Positions 46,978 to 56,773 are shown, counted from the first letter of the stretch. The stretch: DNA of 64,000 nucleotides from Rahnella laticis (GCF_015644585.1 NZ_JADOBI010000004.1:310001-374000); one strand, 5' to 3'. Translations and numbers: made by a program. Notes: generated by a model not told the origin, from the letters alone.

Positions 46978-47532
46978 TTAATCTACCCGACGAACTACCC
47001 GGCACGGATTACCACAGGCAATAACGCCCTGTGGAATAGAACGAGTCACCACGCTGCCAGCACCAATTGTACTTCCCGCTCCGATAGTGACGCCCGGCAG
47101 AACGATGCACCCTCCGCCAATCCAGACATCATCCCCGATTGTGACCGGCTGCGCGCTCCCGATATGTTCCCTGCGTAAATCAATATCCAGCGGATGTTGG
47201 GCGGTATAAATTTGCACGTCCGGCCCGATAAAAACGTTATTCCCAATACACACCGGCGCGCAATCGAGCAGGACAAAATTGAAATTGATAAAAACGTTGT
47301 CCCCGATCGTCGTATTAATACCGTAATCGATGCGCATGCCTTTTTCAAAATGAACGTTGTTCCCAACCTGACCGAATATTTTTCTGATCAGGCTGTCTTT
47401 CTCAGCCACCTGGCGCGCACCGAGTGCATTAAACTCATCCACCTTGTCCCGGGTCTTGTAGCGGATTTCAATAAGTTCCTCATCATTAATCGGATAATCC
47501 AGACCGTTAACCATGCATGTCAGCGCAGACAT
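46978..47532 (-). CDS. Sugar O-acetyltransferase (Maa/NodL/LacA type)
   Basis: The ATG at 47532 follows AGGGAGAAG; a TTG at 47550 would overlap this site. The 184-residue product has the N-terminal maltose-acetyltransferase cap and left-handed beta-helix hexapeptide repeats (IGDNVFINFNFVLLD, IGNNVFIGPDVQIYT, IGDDVWIGGGCIVLPGVTIG). The catalytic histidine is in TAQHPLD. It follows araE by 33 bases on the minus strand, so a role in detoxifying non-metabolised sugars taken up by the symporter is plausible. Confidence 0.9.
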   Translation of the reverse strand: MSALTCMVNGLDYPINDEELIEIRYKTRDKVDEFNALGARQVAEKDSLIRKIFGQVGNNVHFEKGMRIDYGINTTIGDNVFINFNFVLLDCAPVCIGNNVFIGPDVQIYTAQHPLDIDLRREHIGSAQPVTIGDDVWIGGGCIVLPGVTIGAGSTIGAGSVVTRSIPQGVIACGNPCRVVRRVD

Positions 47533-47565
47533 AATCTTCTCCCTATTCAAAAATTTATAACCGGC

Positions 47566-48981
47566 TTACTGCCCGATATCCCGCAGTTTTTTCCCTGCCA
47601 TCAGATTTCTTTCAATCTGTTCAAGCGTTACGTTTTTCGTTTCAGGAATGAGAATAAAAGTAATCACAACAAACGCGAGATTCAGCGCGGTGTAAAGCCA
47701 GAATGTTCCGGCGGCGCCAATATTGTCCATCAGCGTCAGGAACGTCGCACCGATAATCATGTTGGAAATCCAGTTGGTGGTCGTTGAGCAGGTGATCCCA
47801 AAGTCGCGGCTTTTGAGGGGCTGAATTTCAGAACAAAGGATCCACACCACCGGCGCAGCACTCATGGCGTACCCGGCGATACACATCATCGTCATCCCCA
47901 CCGACAGCCAGGAAAGCCCGGCTCCCGCCGTTCCGTGATTAAACTGCTGAAGGCAGTATCCCAGCACCAGCGTCCCGAGCGCTATCACGCTGAAACCTAT
48001 TTTCAGCGCAGGTTTACGCCCCGCTTTATCAACCATGCCGATGGCAATAAAAGTCGCCAAAACAAACGTCAGGCCGACAATAATCGTGGCAATCATCTGT
48101 TCCCGCGTGCTGGTAAATCCGGCCAGATTAAAAATTTTCGGCGCGTAATACATGATGATATTCATGCCGGTAAATTGCTGCATGGCCTGCAATAACATGC
48201 CGAGATACACCGCCCGACGCACATTGCTGTTGGTCTTAAATAAATTCCAGCCGCCCTGTTTTAGCTTCAAACTTTCACGAATTTCATTCAGTTCCTGACG
48301 GGCCTTTTCAGAAGTATCGCGCAACATCCGCAGCACACGTTCTGCTTCAATATGTTGCCCTTTCGCCGCAAGCCAGCGCGGGCTGTTGGGTAAAAAGCAG
48401 ACCGCGAGCATCAGAACTAATGCAGGGATCGCCAGAACCCCCAGCATGGCGCGCCAGTCGCCGCTTGCGCTGAACGCCGTATCAGACAAAAAGGCCAGCA
48501 AAATACCGAGAGTTACCATCAGCTGATACATCGCGATCATTTTGCCGCGGATAGTTTCTGATGCCATTTCAGAGAGATACAGAGGCGCAGTATAAGAGGC
48601 GATGCCAACTGCAAATCCGAGGATCAGACGAGAAACCATCAGAATTTCAACACTCGAAGCAAACGCTGAGCCAAGCGAACCGAAAACAAACAATAATGCT
48701 GCGGCCATCAGGCTGTATTTGCGCCCCAGCCGGAAAGAGAGCCAGCCATTGGCAAGCGCCCCGAACGCCGCACCGAGCATCATAATGCTGACGACCCATT
48801 CCTGCTGCCGGCTGGTAAGGACGAAATGGTCAGTAATAAAGGGAAGCGCCCCCGAAATCACACCGATATCAAGGCCGAACAACAGCCCGGCCATTGCCGC
48901 CGCAAAAGACACAAAGAGGTTCATCACTTTGGTATTTTTCAGCGGGTTTTCAGTCAGTTTTGCTACATCAGATGACGACAT
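47566..48981 (-). CDS. araE: L-arabinose:proton symporter
   Basis: This 471-residue MFS sugar porter is very close to E. coli AraE (472) along its whole length, including [36 protein letters not shown] and [20 protein letters not shown]. Twelve helices, the LGRKYSLM and PESPR-like (PNSPRW) motifs are present. It stands alone without other arabinose genes. A CRP site and an AraC-like half-site lie upstream. Confidence 0.92.
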   Translation of the reverse strand: MSSSDVAKLTENPLKNTKVMNLFVSFAAAMAGLLFGLDIGVISGALPFITDHFVLTSRQQEWVVSIMMLGAAFGALANGWLSFRLGRKYSLMAAALLFVFGSLGSAFASSVEILMVSRLILGFAVGIASYTAPLYLSEMASETIRGKMIAMYQLMVTLGILLAFLSDTAFSASGDWRAMLGVLAIPALVLMLAVCFLPNSPRWLAAKGQHIEAERVLRMLRDTSEKARQELNEIRESLKLKQGGWNLFKTNSNVRRAVYLGMLLQAMQQFTGMNIIMYYAPKIFNLAGFTSTREQMIATIIVGLTFVLATFIAIGMVDKAGRKPALKIGFSVIALGTLVLGYCLQQFNHGTAGAGLSWLSVGMTMMCIAGYAMSAAPVVWILCSEIQPLKSRDFGITCSTTTNWISNMIIGATFLTLMDNIGAAGTFWLYTALNLAFVVITFILIPETKNVTLEQIERNLMAGKKLRDIGQ

Positions 48982-49090
48982 TTTTTTCTCCGGATAGAAG
49001 GAAATACAGCGACGGACATCAGAAAAAAATAAATCCGATCTTCACGATAAGCACAACTCAACCCGGCAGTGAGAGCAGGACGGGTACATA

Positions 49091-49107
49091 TATAAACAAT
49101 CGTGCTG
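49091..49107 (-). promoter_or_regulatory. AraC-like half-site upstream of araE
   Basis: On the minus strand CAGCACGATTGTTTATA resembles the AraC I1 half-site (TAGCATTTTTGTCCATA) at about 11 of 17 positions, including AGCA, TTGT and ATA. It lies between the CRP site and the gene. Confidence 0.4.
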
Positions 49108-49116
49108 CGCCGGATT

Positions 49117-49138
49117 TTTTGTGATCAAGATCACCAGC
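49117..49138. promoter_or_regulatory. CRP site upstream of araE
   Basis: TGTGATCAAGATCACC (49120-49135) matches the CRP consensus TGTGA-N6-TCACA with one mismatch. It is 136 bases upstream of araE, consistent with catabolite control. Confidence 0.75.
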
Positions 49139-49336
49139 CCCCAGCAATCACAGCAATCACAGCAAGAAAACATGTCAGCCGAACCCTCATGATTTGCGAG
49201 GCACTTTCCAGATTTGAATTAAAAATACTGTAAATACATACAGGCTATTTCTTTATTTTCCGGTCAGGAATAGAGTCAACGCGATTAAAGGCGGCCCGGA
49301 AAGCTGCTTCAATTTTACTGACGCGGGATAAACATC

Positions 49337-49672
49337 ATGATGAATTTCGAAAGCGGCACAGCATTTCAGCAAAACTCAGTCACCGTTTTTCGCTCGCTGG
49401 TTGCCGGGCTGGATCTGGGGAATTTTAACGAGGGGCAGCTTTACGACCTGAGCGCCCTGGCGTCCGAATCCGCCGAAGGTTTGTGTCAGGGTTTGCTGTG
49501 CCTGAGTGAAGGGCTGGAGAACGGAGAATTGTTGCCGCCCGAAGGCATTTTGCAGGTCAGCGCCTACCTGAAAGCCTCAGCGCATATCCTGCCGGTTCTG
49601 TTTGAGCTGTCGGAGAAGGCCAGCGACAAACTGGGGAAAGTGAAGAAAAAGATAACTTATCCGATGATGTGA
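49337..49672 (+). CDS. Uncharacterised 111-residue protein
   Basis: The product (MMNFESGTAFQQNSVTVFRS at the start) is acidic and probably all-helical. It lacks a signal peptide or membrane segment. A ribosome site is weak (GGGATAAACATC). Its last 16 bases overlap the convergent LysR gene. Codon use resembles the neighbours, so it is probably real, but I do not recognise it. Confidence 0.6.
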   Translation: MMNFESGTAFQQNSVTVFRSLVAGLDLGNFNEGQLYDLSALASESAEGLCQGLLCLSEGLENGELLPPEGILQVSAYLKASAHILPVLFELSEKASDKLGKVKKKITYPMM

Positions 49673-50580
49673 CCATCACCAGCAGGCACTCCCCGCTGCG
49701 GGACTAATTCCTGCATAAAATATTCAAAGAAAGATGAAACCACGGTAGCGGCGGGCCTTATGGGCAAACGGAGTAAATGCATTGGTCTGGATACCGGCGC
49801 GTAATCAGGTAATACGCGGTTCAGCCGTCCGGCGTCGATATCATCTTGCAGCGTGACGCAGGAATGCATAACGACGCCCAGGCCAGATAACGCGGCCTGA
49901 CGGATAGCTTCACCGGAATCCACGGTAAGGCGCGGGACGATATCGACATCAACCTGCCCTTCCGGCCCCAGAAGTTGCCAGCGGTGAGCAGAGCGCCACT
50001 GGCTGAAACTGACACAATTATGTCGGGCTAAATCAGTGGGCGTTACCGGTGTTCCGTGAGTGTCCAGATACAACGGTGAGGCTGCCAGCACCATCTCATA
50101 AGGCGGCAAAGGAACGGCGACATAACCTTCGTCCTGAAGATTACCAATGCGTATCGCTATCTGAAAACGCTCTTCAATCATATCCACCCGGCGGTCGCTC
50201 AGAACCAGATCGGCGTTGACGGCGGGATAGTGTTGCAGAAATTTCGACAATATTGGCGTGAGAATGCGCTGGCCAAACGCAACCGGCGCGCTGATGCGCA
50301 GCATGCCAGTGACCTGTTCGTTAAGATGACGCGCCAGAGAATCGGCATCTTCTATCGTTGCGAGGATCTGCACTCCGTAAAGATAAAAACGGTGCCCAGC
50401 TTCCGTCAGCCCCTGACGCCGGGTGGTCCGGTTAATCAGCACGCAGCCCGTGCGCGTCTCCAGCATCTGGATGTGCTTACCGACCATTGCAGGCGTGATA
50501 CCCAGTTTATCGGCGGCGGCCGTAAAACTACCGGATTCTGTCGCGGTGATGAACGATTCGACACACTTTAAGTAATCCAT
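49657..50580 (-). CDS. LysR-family transcriptional regulator
   Basis: This 307-residue protein has the LysR winged helix (MDYLKCVESFITATESGSFT, AAADKLGITPAMVGKHIQML) and a substrate-binding domain. It is of the common subgroup that controls a neighbouring oxidoreductase. It is divergent from the quinone oxidoreductase gene across 137 bases, its likely target. Confidence 0.92.
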   Translation of the reverse strand: MDYLKCVESFITATESGSFTAAADKLGITPAMVGKHIQMLETRTGCVLINRTTRRQGLTEAGHRFYLYGVQILATIEDADSLARHLNEQVTGMLRISAPVAFGQRILTPILSKFLQHYPAVNADLVLSDRRVDMIEERFQIAIRIGNLQDEGYVAVPLPPYEMVLAASPLYLDTHGTPVTPTDLARHNCVSFSQWRSAHRWQLLGPEGQVDVDIVPRLTVDSGEAIRQAALSGLGVVMHSCVTLQDDIDAGRLNRVLPDYAPVSRPMHLLRLPIRPAATVVSSFFEYFMQELVPQRGVPAGDGHIIG

Positions 50581-50717
50581 TGCTCTGCTCTGTGAAGGTA
50601 AAGTGAGCCATTATAAATTTTTATTATCGAATAAATAAAGCAGACCTCTGTTTATCTCCTGCGCCCGCTTCACGATAATCGCCGCGATATTCACAAAGAT
50701 TGAGTTAAGGAAAGGCA

Positions 50718-51677
50718 ATGAAAGCACTGGTTTTTGAAAATCCGGGTTCGGCCGATGTATTACATCTGCATGAGGCGGCGGATCCCGTTCCGTCTTCAGG
50801 AGAATTACTGGTCGCGGTCTCCGCAGCCGGGCTGAATTTTGCTGATATTTACCGCCGTCAGGGCCGTTATCCGCTGGCCGGGACCTCACCGTATATCGCA
50901 GGTTATGAAGGGGCTGGCCGGGTCATTGCGGTCGGGGAAAATGTAACAGGCTGGAAAACTGGTGATCGCGTTGGTTTTGCTGATGTTCCGCTTGCGCATG
51001 CCAGCCATATCCGCGTGCCGGTCGACCACGCAATCCGCTTACCGGAATGGCTGTCCGAAACCGATGCTGCTGCTGTTTTGCTGCAAGGCCTGACCGCCGA
51101 TTATCTGCTTCACGATGTACTGCCTTTGCGGGCCGGAATGCACGTCGCCGTACTGGCCGCCGCGGGTGGCGTCGGGCGTTTACTGCTTCAGATGTTAAAA
51201 CATCAGGGCATCCACACCTTTGCTGTGGCATCGAACCAGGAAAAGCAGAAAGCGTGTCTGGAGCTTCGTGCAGATGCTGCTGCAAATTATGACACCTGGC
51301 CTGAGCGGGTACGCTTGTGGCAGAGCGCGGGTTGCGATGTGGTATTCGACTCCGTAGGAACAACGCTTACCCAAAGTCTGGATTCTCTGAAAGACGGCGG
51401 CCGCGTAGTGCTGTTCGGTATGTCCGGCGGCGCGCTTGCTGAATTCGATCCGTCCCGCCTCCAGCTCAGCTCTCACGGCATACTGGGTGCCGATCTCTGG
51501 ACGTATCTGACCTCTGCCGAAGAGCGTCAGCGCCGCGCAGACCGGCTTTTTGCCCTGATTAAAGAAGGCAGCGTCGTTCTTCCGCCGGTCACTCAGTTTG
51601 CATTATCATCCGGCGCAGATGCGCACCGCCTGCTGGAAACCCGAAGCTTCAGCGGCAAGATTGTATTGGTACCATAG
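50718..51677 (+). CDS. Quinone oxidoreductase / zinc-independent medium-chain dehydrogenase
   Basis: This 319-residue protein has the QOR-type fold: GLNFADIYRRQGRYPL in the catalytic domain, YEGAGRVIAVGENV, and the nucleotide motif AAAGGVGRLLLQM in the Rossmann domain. Zinc-ligand cysteines are absent. It should reduce quinones or enones with NADPH, in redox stress. AAGGAAAGGC precedes the ATG. It faces a LysR regulator. Confidence 0.9.
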   Translation: MKALVFENPGSADVLHLHEAADPVPSSGELLVAVSAAGLNFADIYRRQGRYPLAGTSPYIAGYEGAGRVIAVGENVTGWKTGDRVGFADVPLAHASHIRVPVDHAIRLPEWLSETDAAAVLLQGLTADYLLHDVLPLRAGMHVAVLAAAGGVGRLLLQMLKHQGIHTFAVASNQEKQKACLELRADAAANYDTWPERVRLWQSAGCDVVFDSVGTTLTQSLDSLKDGGRVVLFGMSGGALAEFDPSRLQLSSHGILGADLWTYLTSAEERQRRADRLFALIKEGSVVLPPVTQFALSSGADAHRLLETRSFSGKIVLVP

Positions 51678-51723
51678 GGGAAATTGTTTAGCGGATTTTT
51701 GAAGACGTTAAAACAAGTAAGGA

Positions 51724-51800
51724 TGGTACGCCCTACAGGGCTCGAACCTGTGACCTACGGCTTAGAAGGCCGTTGCTCTATCCAACTGAGCTAAGGGCGC
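51724..51800 (-). tRNA. argU: tRNA-Arg (UCU anticodon)
   Basis: The minus strand folds as a 77-nt tRNA with encoded CCA: acceptor GCGCCCT/AGGGCGT, D-arm GCTC/GAGC, anticodon stem ACGGC/GCCGT around loop CTTCTAA, and T-arm ACAGG/CCTGT around TTCGAGC. The anticodon TCT reads AGA. It resembles E. coli argU, the minor arginine tRNA that also lies near folD. The first acceptor pair is G-U and the discriminator is A, where E. coli has G-C and G. Confidence 0.97.
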
Positions 51801-51836
51801 ATTGCTTGTCCCAAATTTGGAGCGTTGCGGGTTCGG

Positions 51837-51864
51837 ATTATACGGGCAGACCGGGTTGAGTCAA
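51837..51864 (-). promoter_or_regulatory. Promoter of tRNA-Arg
   Basis: On the minus strand TTGACT and TATAAT are spaced by 16 bases, followed by a GC-rich discriminator (CCGAACCCGC) typical of stringently controlled stable RNA promoters. Confidence 0.85.
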
Positions 51865-51947
51865 TGGCTTTTGAACTCTCTGCTTAATGCCTGAACAATT
51901 AGCCGTTATTCCCGGTATGCCTGATAAGACGATGTCATCAGCGGTGG

Positions 51948-52865
51948 TTATTTTTCGTGCTCAGATTTCAGTGCAGCGGTTATAACGCGCGCGGAGGCGT
52001 GGTACGCCACGCCTTCGTAGGCGGTCAGTTCCGGTTGCAAAGTTTGTACGATACCGTTTTTGCCGATCACCGCTGGTTGCCCGATATACACGCTAAGTTC
52101 TTCATCCCACGCGGAAACCGGGTATACGCTCTGCGCATTGGATAGCACGGCATCCACCAGACGCGCCGTCGCGGTCGCAATACCAAAGCTGGTCCAGCCC
52201 TTCCCTTGCAGGATTTCCCAGCCGCCGCCGCGAACGGCGTCGTCCATTTTTGCCCAGTCAACATCGCGATCGCCTGCAAGTTCAGCGACCGGACGTCCGC
52301 CGAGCGTGACGGTGCTCCAGGCGACAAACTGCGATTCACCGTGTTCGCCCATCACGTAGCCCGTGACGCTTTTCGGGTCAAAACCGAAAAACTCGCCGAC
52401 GACGCGTTTCATCCGTGCGGTATCCAGAGACGTGCCGGTGCCGAATACCTGCGAGTCCGGCAGGCCGCTGGTTTGCTGAATAATCTGGGTGATCACGTCA
52501 CACGGGTTGGTGATATTGATAATAACGCCGCCAAAACCGCTGGCGATGACACGGGGAATGACTTCACGGACTGCCGCACGGGTTTCGGCCAGCTCTTCTA
52601 AACGGTCTTCGCGTAACAGCGTTTTAGGGCCGACGGCGATGACCAGCACGTCGGCGTCATGCAATTCGCTGTAATCATTTGCGATGACCTGAACGCGCGA
52701 AGCAGTCAGTGAAGCCATATCGCGCAGTTCGAGCGACTGGCTCGCAGCCTTCTTTTCATTTTCATCCAGCAGAACAATGATGTCGCACAGGCCCTGTGTG
52801 ACCAATGAAAACGCGACGTCAGCGCCCACGTGCCCGGCACCGATGATTCCCACTTTACGTGTCAT
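51948..52865 (-). CDS. L-lactate/malate dehydrogenase-family 2-hydroxyacid dehydrogenase
   Basis: This 305-residue enzyme has the NAD motif GAGHVGADVAF, D34 favouring NAD, the substrate arginine region NITNPCDV...LDTARMKR, and the catalytic histidine H175 in MGEHGESQF. The specificity loop reads GPKTLLREDRLEEL, one residue longer than in lactate or malate dehydrogenases and without the diagnostic Gln or Arg. It may therefore be an L-2-hydroxyisocaproate-type enzyme. It is a single gene with no obvious operon. Confidence 0.85.
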   Translation of the reverse strand: MTRKVGIIGAGHVGADVAFSLVTQGLCDIIVLLDENEKKAASQSLELRDMASLTASRVQVIANDYSELHDADVLVIAVGPKTLLREDRLEELAETRAAVREVIPRVIASGFGGVIINITNPCDVITQIIQQTSGLPDSQVFGTGTSLDTARMKRVVGEFFGFDPKSVTGYVMGEHGESQFVAWSTVTLGGRPVAELAGDRDVDWAKMDDAVRGGGWEILQGKGWTSFGIATATARLVDAVLSNAQSVYPVSAWDEELSVYIGQPAVIGKNGIVQTLQPELTAYEGVAYHASARVITAALKSEHEK

Positions 52866-53050
52866 TTATTCCTTTCCTCATGATTTAAAAAGAGTCACCT
52901 CTAAAATAGACACTTTTTTCGCCACTGTCTCAGGTTAAATTCTCACCCGCCGATAACAAGTTATTCGCATTCAACGCCTGACAGCGCCCGCCGCTTCTGA
53001 CAAAATAGGCGCATCCCCCTGCATTTTTTAATTGATGGATTTATTCCCTG

Positions 53051-53923
53051 ATGGCAGCAAAGATTATTGACGGTAAAACGATTGCGCAGCAAGTCAGAAA
53101 CGAAGTTGCGGCGCGTGTTAAACAACGACTGGCGGAAGGGAAACGTGCTCCCGGGCTGGCTGTCGTGCTGGTCGGTGAAAATCCGGCATCGCAGATTTAT
53201 GTCGCCAGCAAGCGCCGTTCTTGCGAAGAAGTCGGGTTTATTTCCCGCTCTTACGATTTACCGGCGACGACCACCGAAGGCGAACTGCTTGGCCTTATCG
53301 ATCAGCTGAATAACGACAACGAAATCGACGGTATTCTGGTTCAGCTTCCGCTGCCTGCGGGCATTGATAACATCAAGGTGCTCGAGCGTATTCATCCTGA
53401 CAAAGACGTCGACGGGTTCCATCCGTACAACGTAGGTCGTCTGTGCCAGCGCGCGCCAACGCTGCGCCCTTGTACGCCACGCGGTATCGTGACCCTGCTC
53501 GAACGTTATGGCGTTGATACTTTCGGGCTGAACGCCGTGGTGATCGGCGCATCCAATATTGTTGGCCGTCCGATGAGTATGGAATTACTGCTGGCGGGCT
53601 GCACCACGACGGTCACGCACCGCTTCACTAAAAACCTGCGCCATCACGTCGAAAACGCCGATCTGGTGGTGGTTGCCGTCGGCAAACCGGGTTTTATTCC
53701 GGGCGAATGGATTAAACCGGGCGCGATTGTCATTGATGTCGGTATAAACCGTCTGGAAAGTGGTAAAGTTGTCGGCGATGTGGAATATGATGCCGCCGCT
53801 GAGCGTGCTTCCTTTATCACACCGGTGCCGGGCGGTGTTGGCCCGATGACGGTCGCGACGCTGATCCAGAATACCTTGCAGGCTTGCGAGGAATATCACG
53901 ACATCAGCGCCAATAAGTCTTAA
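53051..53923 (+). CDS. folD: Methylenetetrahydrofolate dehydrogenase/cyclohydrolase
   Basis: FolD interconverts one-carbon forms of tetrahydrofolate using NADP. It has 290 residues (288 in E. coli). The catalytic tyrosine and lysine ([15 protein letters not shown]), the QLPLPAGID motif and the nucleotide motif [11 protein letters not shown] are intact, and the C-terminus carries [14 protein letters not shown]. It lies 32 bases upstream of ybcJ, as in E. coli. Confidence 0.97.
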   Translation: MAAKIIDGKTIAQQVRNEVAARVKQRLAEGKRAPGLAVVLVGENPASQIYVASKRRSCEEVGFISRSYDLPATTTEGELLGLIDQLNNDNEIDGILVQLPLPAGIDNIKVLERIHPDKDVDGFHPYNVGRLCQRAPTLRPCTPRGIVTLLERYGVDTFGLNAVVIGASNIVGRPMSMELLLAGCTTTVTHRFTKNLRHHVENADLVVVAVGKPGFIPGEWIKPGAIVIDVGINRLESGKVVGDVEYDAAAERASFITPVPGGVGPMTVATLIQNTLQACEEYHDISANKS

Positions 53924-53955
53924 ACAATTAGCACTACACAAAAAGTCAGGAATAC

Positions 53956-54174
53956 ATGGAAACTTTTTTTCTCGAAAAACATCCGCACGTTGAACTGTGC
54001 GACCTGCTCAAATTTATGGGCTGGTGTGACAGTGGCGGTACCGCTAAAGCGGTGATTGCTGAAGGCCAGGTTAAGGTCAACGGTAAAGTCGAAACCCGTA
54101 AACGCTGCAAAATCGTTGCTGACCAGAACGTTGAGTTCGCCAGCAATAAAGTCGTGGTGAAGGCGTCAGTTTAA
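53956..54174 (+). CDS. ybcJ: S4-like RNA-binding protein YbcJ
   Basis: This 72-residue protein has the S4-type RNA-binding fold (LCDLLKFMGWCDSGGTAKAV and GQVKVNGKVETRKRCKI), matching E. coli YbcJ, a ribosome-associated protein. It forms a two-gene unit with folD and ends at an intrinsic terminator. Confidence 0.93.
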   Translation: METFFLEKHPHVELCDLLKFMGWCDSGGTAKAVIAEGQVKVNGKVETRKRCKIVADQNVEFASNKVVVKASV

Positions 54175-54204
54175 TCTTCTGTCCCAATCCGGCTTCAAAA
54201 AAAT

Positions 54205-54239
54205 GCCCTGCAAGCTTCACGCTGACAGGGCTTTTTTTT
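54205..54239 (+). terminator. Terminator of folD-ybcJ
   Basis: GCCCTG/CAGGGC and an inner AGC/GCT pair (two-base internal loop) form a hairpin followed by eight T residues. Confidence 0.9.
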
Positions 54240-54265
54240 ATGTCTGATTTAGGGCAAAGACCAGG

Positions 54266-55336
54266 TTACGGAGCCTGTGTGACCCACAACACCGGCCATT
54301 CCCCGCCGCTGCTGTAGCCGTCACAGCTTGGCTCTGACGCAAACGCGGCCAGGCGGAATGCTTTGCCATCAAATATCCAGCGGGAAGAGACGCCGCAATC
54401 TCCGACGCCACGGCCTTTGTCGTAGGTCGTCAGCAATCCTGTTTTCGGATCAAAATCAGCATTGATGAGTTCCGGAGACTGGTCGTCTTCGCCCAGTTTG
54501 AACGGCATGCTCAGCGCCAGATCGTCCATTTTATACGGTGACTGACGCGAAACCAGGAATCCCAGCGCGTAAAGGTTATACGCGCCCATATCGCAATTCA
54601 CCGTCATCAGCGCTTTCTCGTTGCTGAGTGCAAAGATATGCACTTCGCGCTCCGACGGGTCGAGGCTGCAATCGTTGTTCTCAATGGTCGTCGCGGCATT
54701 CTGCGTAATCGCCGAAATCTCAGTTTCAGAAAGCGCATGAGGTTCGCTGAAACGCGGCAGAACTGGCGTTGCCGGGATCGGCGGAACGGTATTGACCGGC
54801 TTCGTTCCGCGGTTCGCCCAGGCAGTTTTCGTGCCAACGCGTCCCTGCTGTGCATCGATTGCCAGCAAAGCGGCCTTCAGCCCTTTGAGTGAAATAACCG
54901 GCCTGACCGGCTGCGCGGTATCGGCTTTACCGGCCAGCTGAATGCTGCTGCCTTCACGGATAGCGGCAATAAAATCATTTACCACCAGACGGTTACCGGT
55001 AGAAAGGTGTTTTTTGCTGACATCCCATTCGCGATGATTAAAGCTCAGCGTTTTGCCATTCATCTGCAAACGGCTGGCGATTGGCGCTTCAGCAGACCGT
55101 TCATCGCTGTTGCGCTGGTAATCAATGCTGACAGTCGATTTACCTTCCGGCCCGGCTTCGCGGGTAATTTTCATCACCAGCTCCTGCCCGTCCTGAGAAT
55201 TTCGGGCGACGCAGTGATTGAGATTATCGCAGCTGACCTGCCAGTCGTTATAAATTGCCTGCGTTGGCTCGGCCTGCGCGCTGAAAGCCAGCATTCCGGC
55301 CAGCAGGCATAAAGGGGCGGTAATCCATCTGCTCAT
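54266..55336 (-). CDS. Exported DUF1176 protein
   Basis: This 356-residue protein has a signal peptide (MSRWITAPLCLLAGMLAFSA, cleaved after AQA). Paired cysteines CDNLNHC near the N-terminus and the C-terminal signature GDCGVSSRWIFDGKAFRLAA then GYSSGGEWPVLW are typical of DUF1176. It is periplasmic and probably disulfide-bonded. The function is unknown. A 256-base gap divides it from the next, oppositely oriented gene. Confidence 0.87.
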   Translation of the reverse strand: MSRWITAPLCLLAGMLAFSAQAEPTQAIYNDWQVSCDNLNHCVARNSQDGQELVMKITREAGPEGKSTVSIDYQRNSDERSAEAPIASRLQMNGKTLSFNHREWDVSKKHLSTGNRLVVNDFIAAIREGSSIQLAGKADTAQPVRPVISLKGLKAALLAIDAQQGRVGTKTAWANRGTKPVNTVPPIPATPVLPRFSEPHALSETEISAITQNAATTIENNDCSLDPSEREVHIFALSNEKALMTVNCDMGAYNLYALGFLVSRQSPYKMDDLALSMPFKLGEDDQSPELINADFDPKTGLLTTYDKGRGVGDCGVSSRWIFDGKAFRLAAFASEPSCDGYSSGGEWPVLWVTQAP

Positions 55337-55592
55337 TATGAGTTTCTGCTCTGTTCGAAATTATCTTTTTTGATAATAGCGTAACCGCCGCCAAGACTCT
55401 GCCAACAATGCAGCATTTTTTATTCGAAATAAGAAAGAGATACTTTGCCGGATTTATTTTTTTGCAGGCATTTATTTTTCACCACTTACGAAATCACGTA
55501 ATGGTGACGTAACGAAACTTTCAGTACACTGACTCCGCCAATAACGAAAAAAAATGGCGAAAGGATGATGTTCATTTCTCCGGGAGATTCAG

Positions 55593-56768
55593 ATGAAGTT
55601 ATGGATTTGGCTGATAACGTTGTTCTCTCTGTCCGCGTGGGCGGAAGAGCCGCCGGTGGTGTACACCGGCACACTGGGAAAAACCAGCATAGTGGTTGAG
55701 CTGGACATGAATAAACCTGACGAAGTGACGGGCCGTTACTTTTATCAGAAGTACCATCTGGATTTGCCACTCAACGGCGCGCTGGACGGGCAGGAACTCA
55801 AACTTCAGGAAGGGCTGGACGATTTTGACGATACGCCACGTCCTGAATTTACCCTGACCAAAGATGAAAACGGTGGCTTGCAAGGCAACTGGACCAACCC
55901 GCAGGGCAAAACGCTGCCGGTGACGCTAAAACCTGCGCAACTTCCGGCGGCGGCTACCGACGACAGCTACCTCGGTTCGCTGATTCATACCGATCCTTAC
56001 GAGTATCTGCGGTTATCTGAATTGCAGCTGAAGGCCGGTAAAAGCGAGAACTTCATGGGTTATCAGCTGCAATGGTGGGTTGAGCCTCAGTCGAAAATCA
56101 CGCTTTTTGAGATTGTGTCCGGTTATCCGGATGCCAGTTTGCAGGCGATGAACCAGAAACTGCGCACCCGTTTATGGCAGGAAGTCAGCGGTTGGCATGC
56201 GTGTATGCTCGGCGCCAGCCGGTTTGGTCAGGGCGAATATCAGCAGACGGTTACGCCGGAATTCATGAGCCCGGAAGTCGTCAGCGTCAGTCTGTTCACG
56301 TCCTATGATTGCGGCGGTGCGCATCCTGATTTCGGCGAAGCGCCGGTCAATATGAACGCCCAAACGGCGGATACACTGACGCTGGAAGATATCGTGTGGG
56401 TCGGTGACGGCACGCCGTTCCATTATCTTAATGCGGAAGATCGCGCCTCACCGGGCAAAAATGACGTGGATTTCGATACCTTCGCCGCGTACCGCGATAA
56501 AAAATGGGCACCGTGGCTGGTGAAACAGCTTACAGCGGCGCATCCGGAACAGATGAAGAAGCCGACCGACGATAGTGACGACGACTGCGATTATTCGGAT
56601 CCGTCCGTCTGGCAGTTCCCGGCGTGGTATTTCACACCGAAGGGCCTGTATTTTGATCCGACGTTCGCCCGCGTACAACGTTCGTGCGAAAGCCCGGAAT
56701 GGTCAGTCTTGCCGTGGTCAGCGCTGAAAGGCCACGCAGGGAGCACCGCCATCAGTCTGGAACACTAA
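55593..56768 (+). CDS. Uncharacterised exported protein, RsiV/DUF3298-like C-terminus
   Basis: This 391-residue protein has a signal peptide (MKLWIWLITLFSLSAWAE). The first 120 residues look like a beta-rich lipocalin-like domain (VVYTGTLGKTSIVVELDM, TGRYFYQKYHLDLPLNGALD). The C-terminal half has DUF3298-like features (YDCGGAHPDFGEAP, TADTLTLEDIVWV, WYFTPKGLYF). Several cysteines may form disulfides. I cannot assign a role; cell-envelope function is inferred. Confidence 0.75.
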   Translation: MKLWIWLITLFSLSAWAEEPPVVYTGTLGKTSIVVELDMNKPDEVTGRYFYQKYHLDLPLNGALDGQELKLQEGLDDFDDTPRPEFTLTKDENGGLQGNWTNPQGKTLPVTLKPAQLPAAATDDSYLGSLIHTDPYEYLRLSELQLKAGKSENFMGYQLQWWVEPQSKITLFEIVSGYPDASLQAMNQKLRTRLWQEVSGWHACMLGASRFGQGEYQQTVTPEFMSPEVVSVSLFTSYDCGGAHPDFGEAPVNMNAQTADTLTLEDIVWVGDGTPFHYLNAEDRASPGKNDVDFDTFAAYRDKKWAPWLVKQLTAAHPEQMKKPTDDSDDDCDYSDPSVWQFPAWYFTPKGLYFDPTFARVQRSCESPEWSVLPWSALKGHAGSTAISLEH

Positions 56769-56773
56769 AACAA

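Noticed and set aside
51700-51800. tRNA-Arg as an integration site of a mobile element
   Set aside because: No integrase, phage gene or repeat of the tRNA 3' end was seen on either side.
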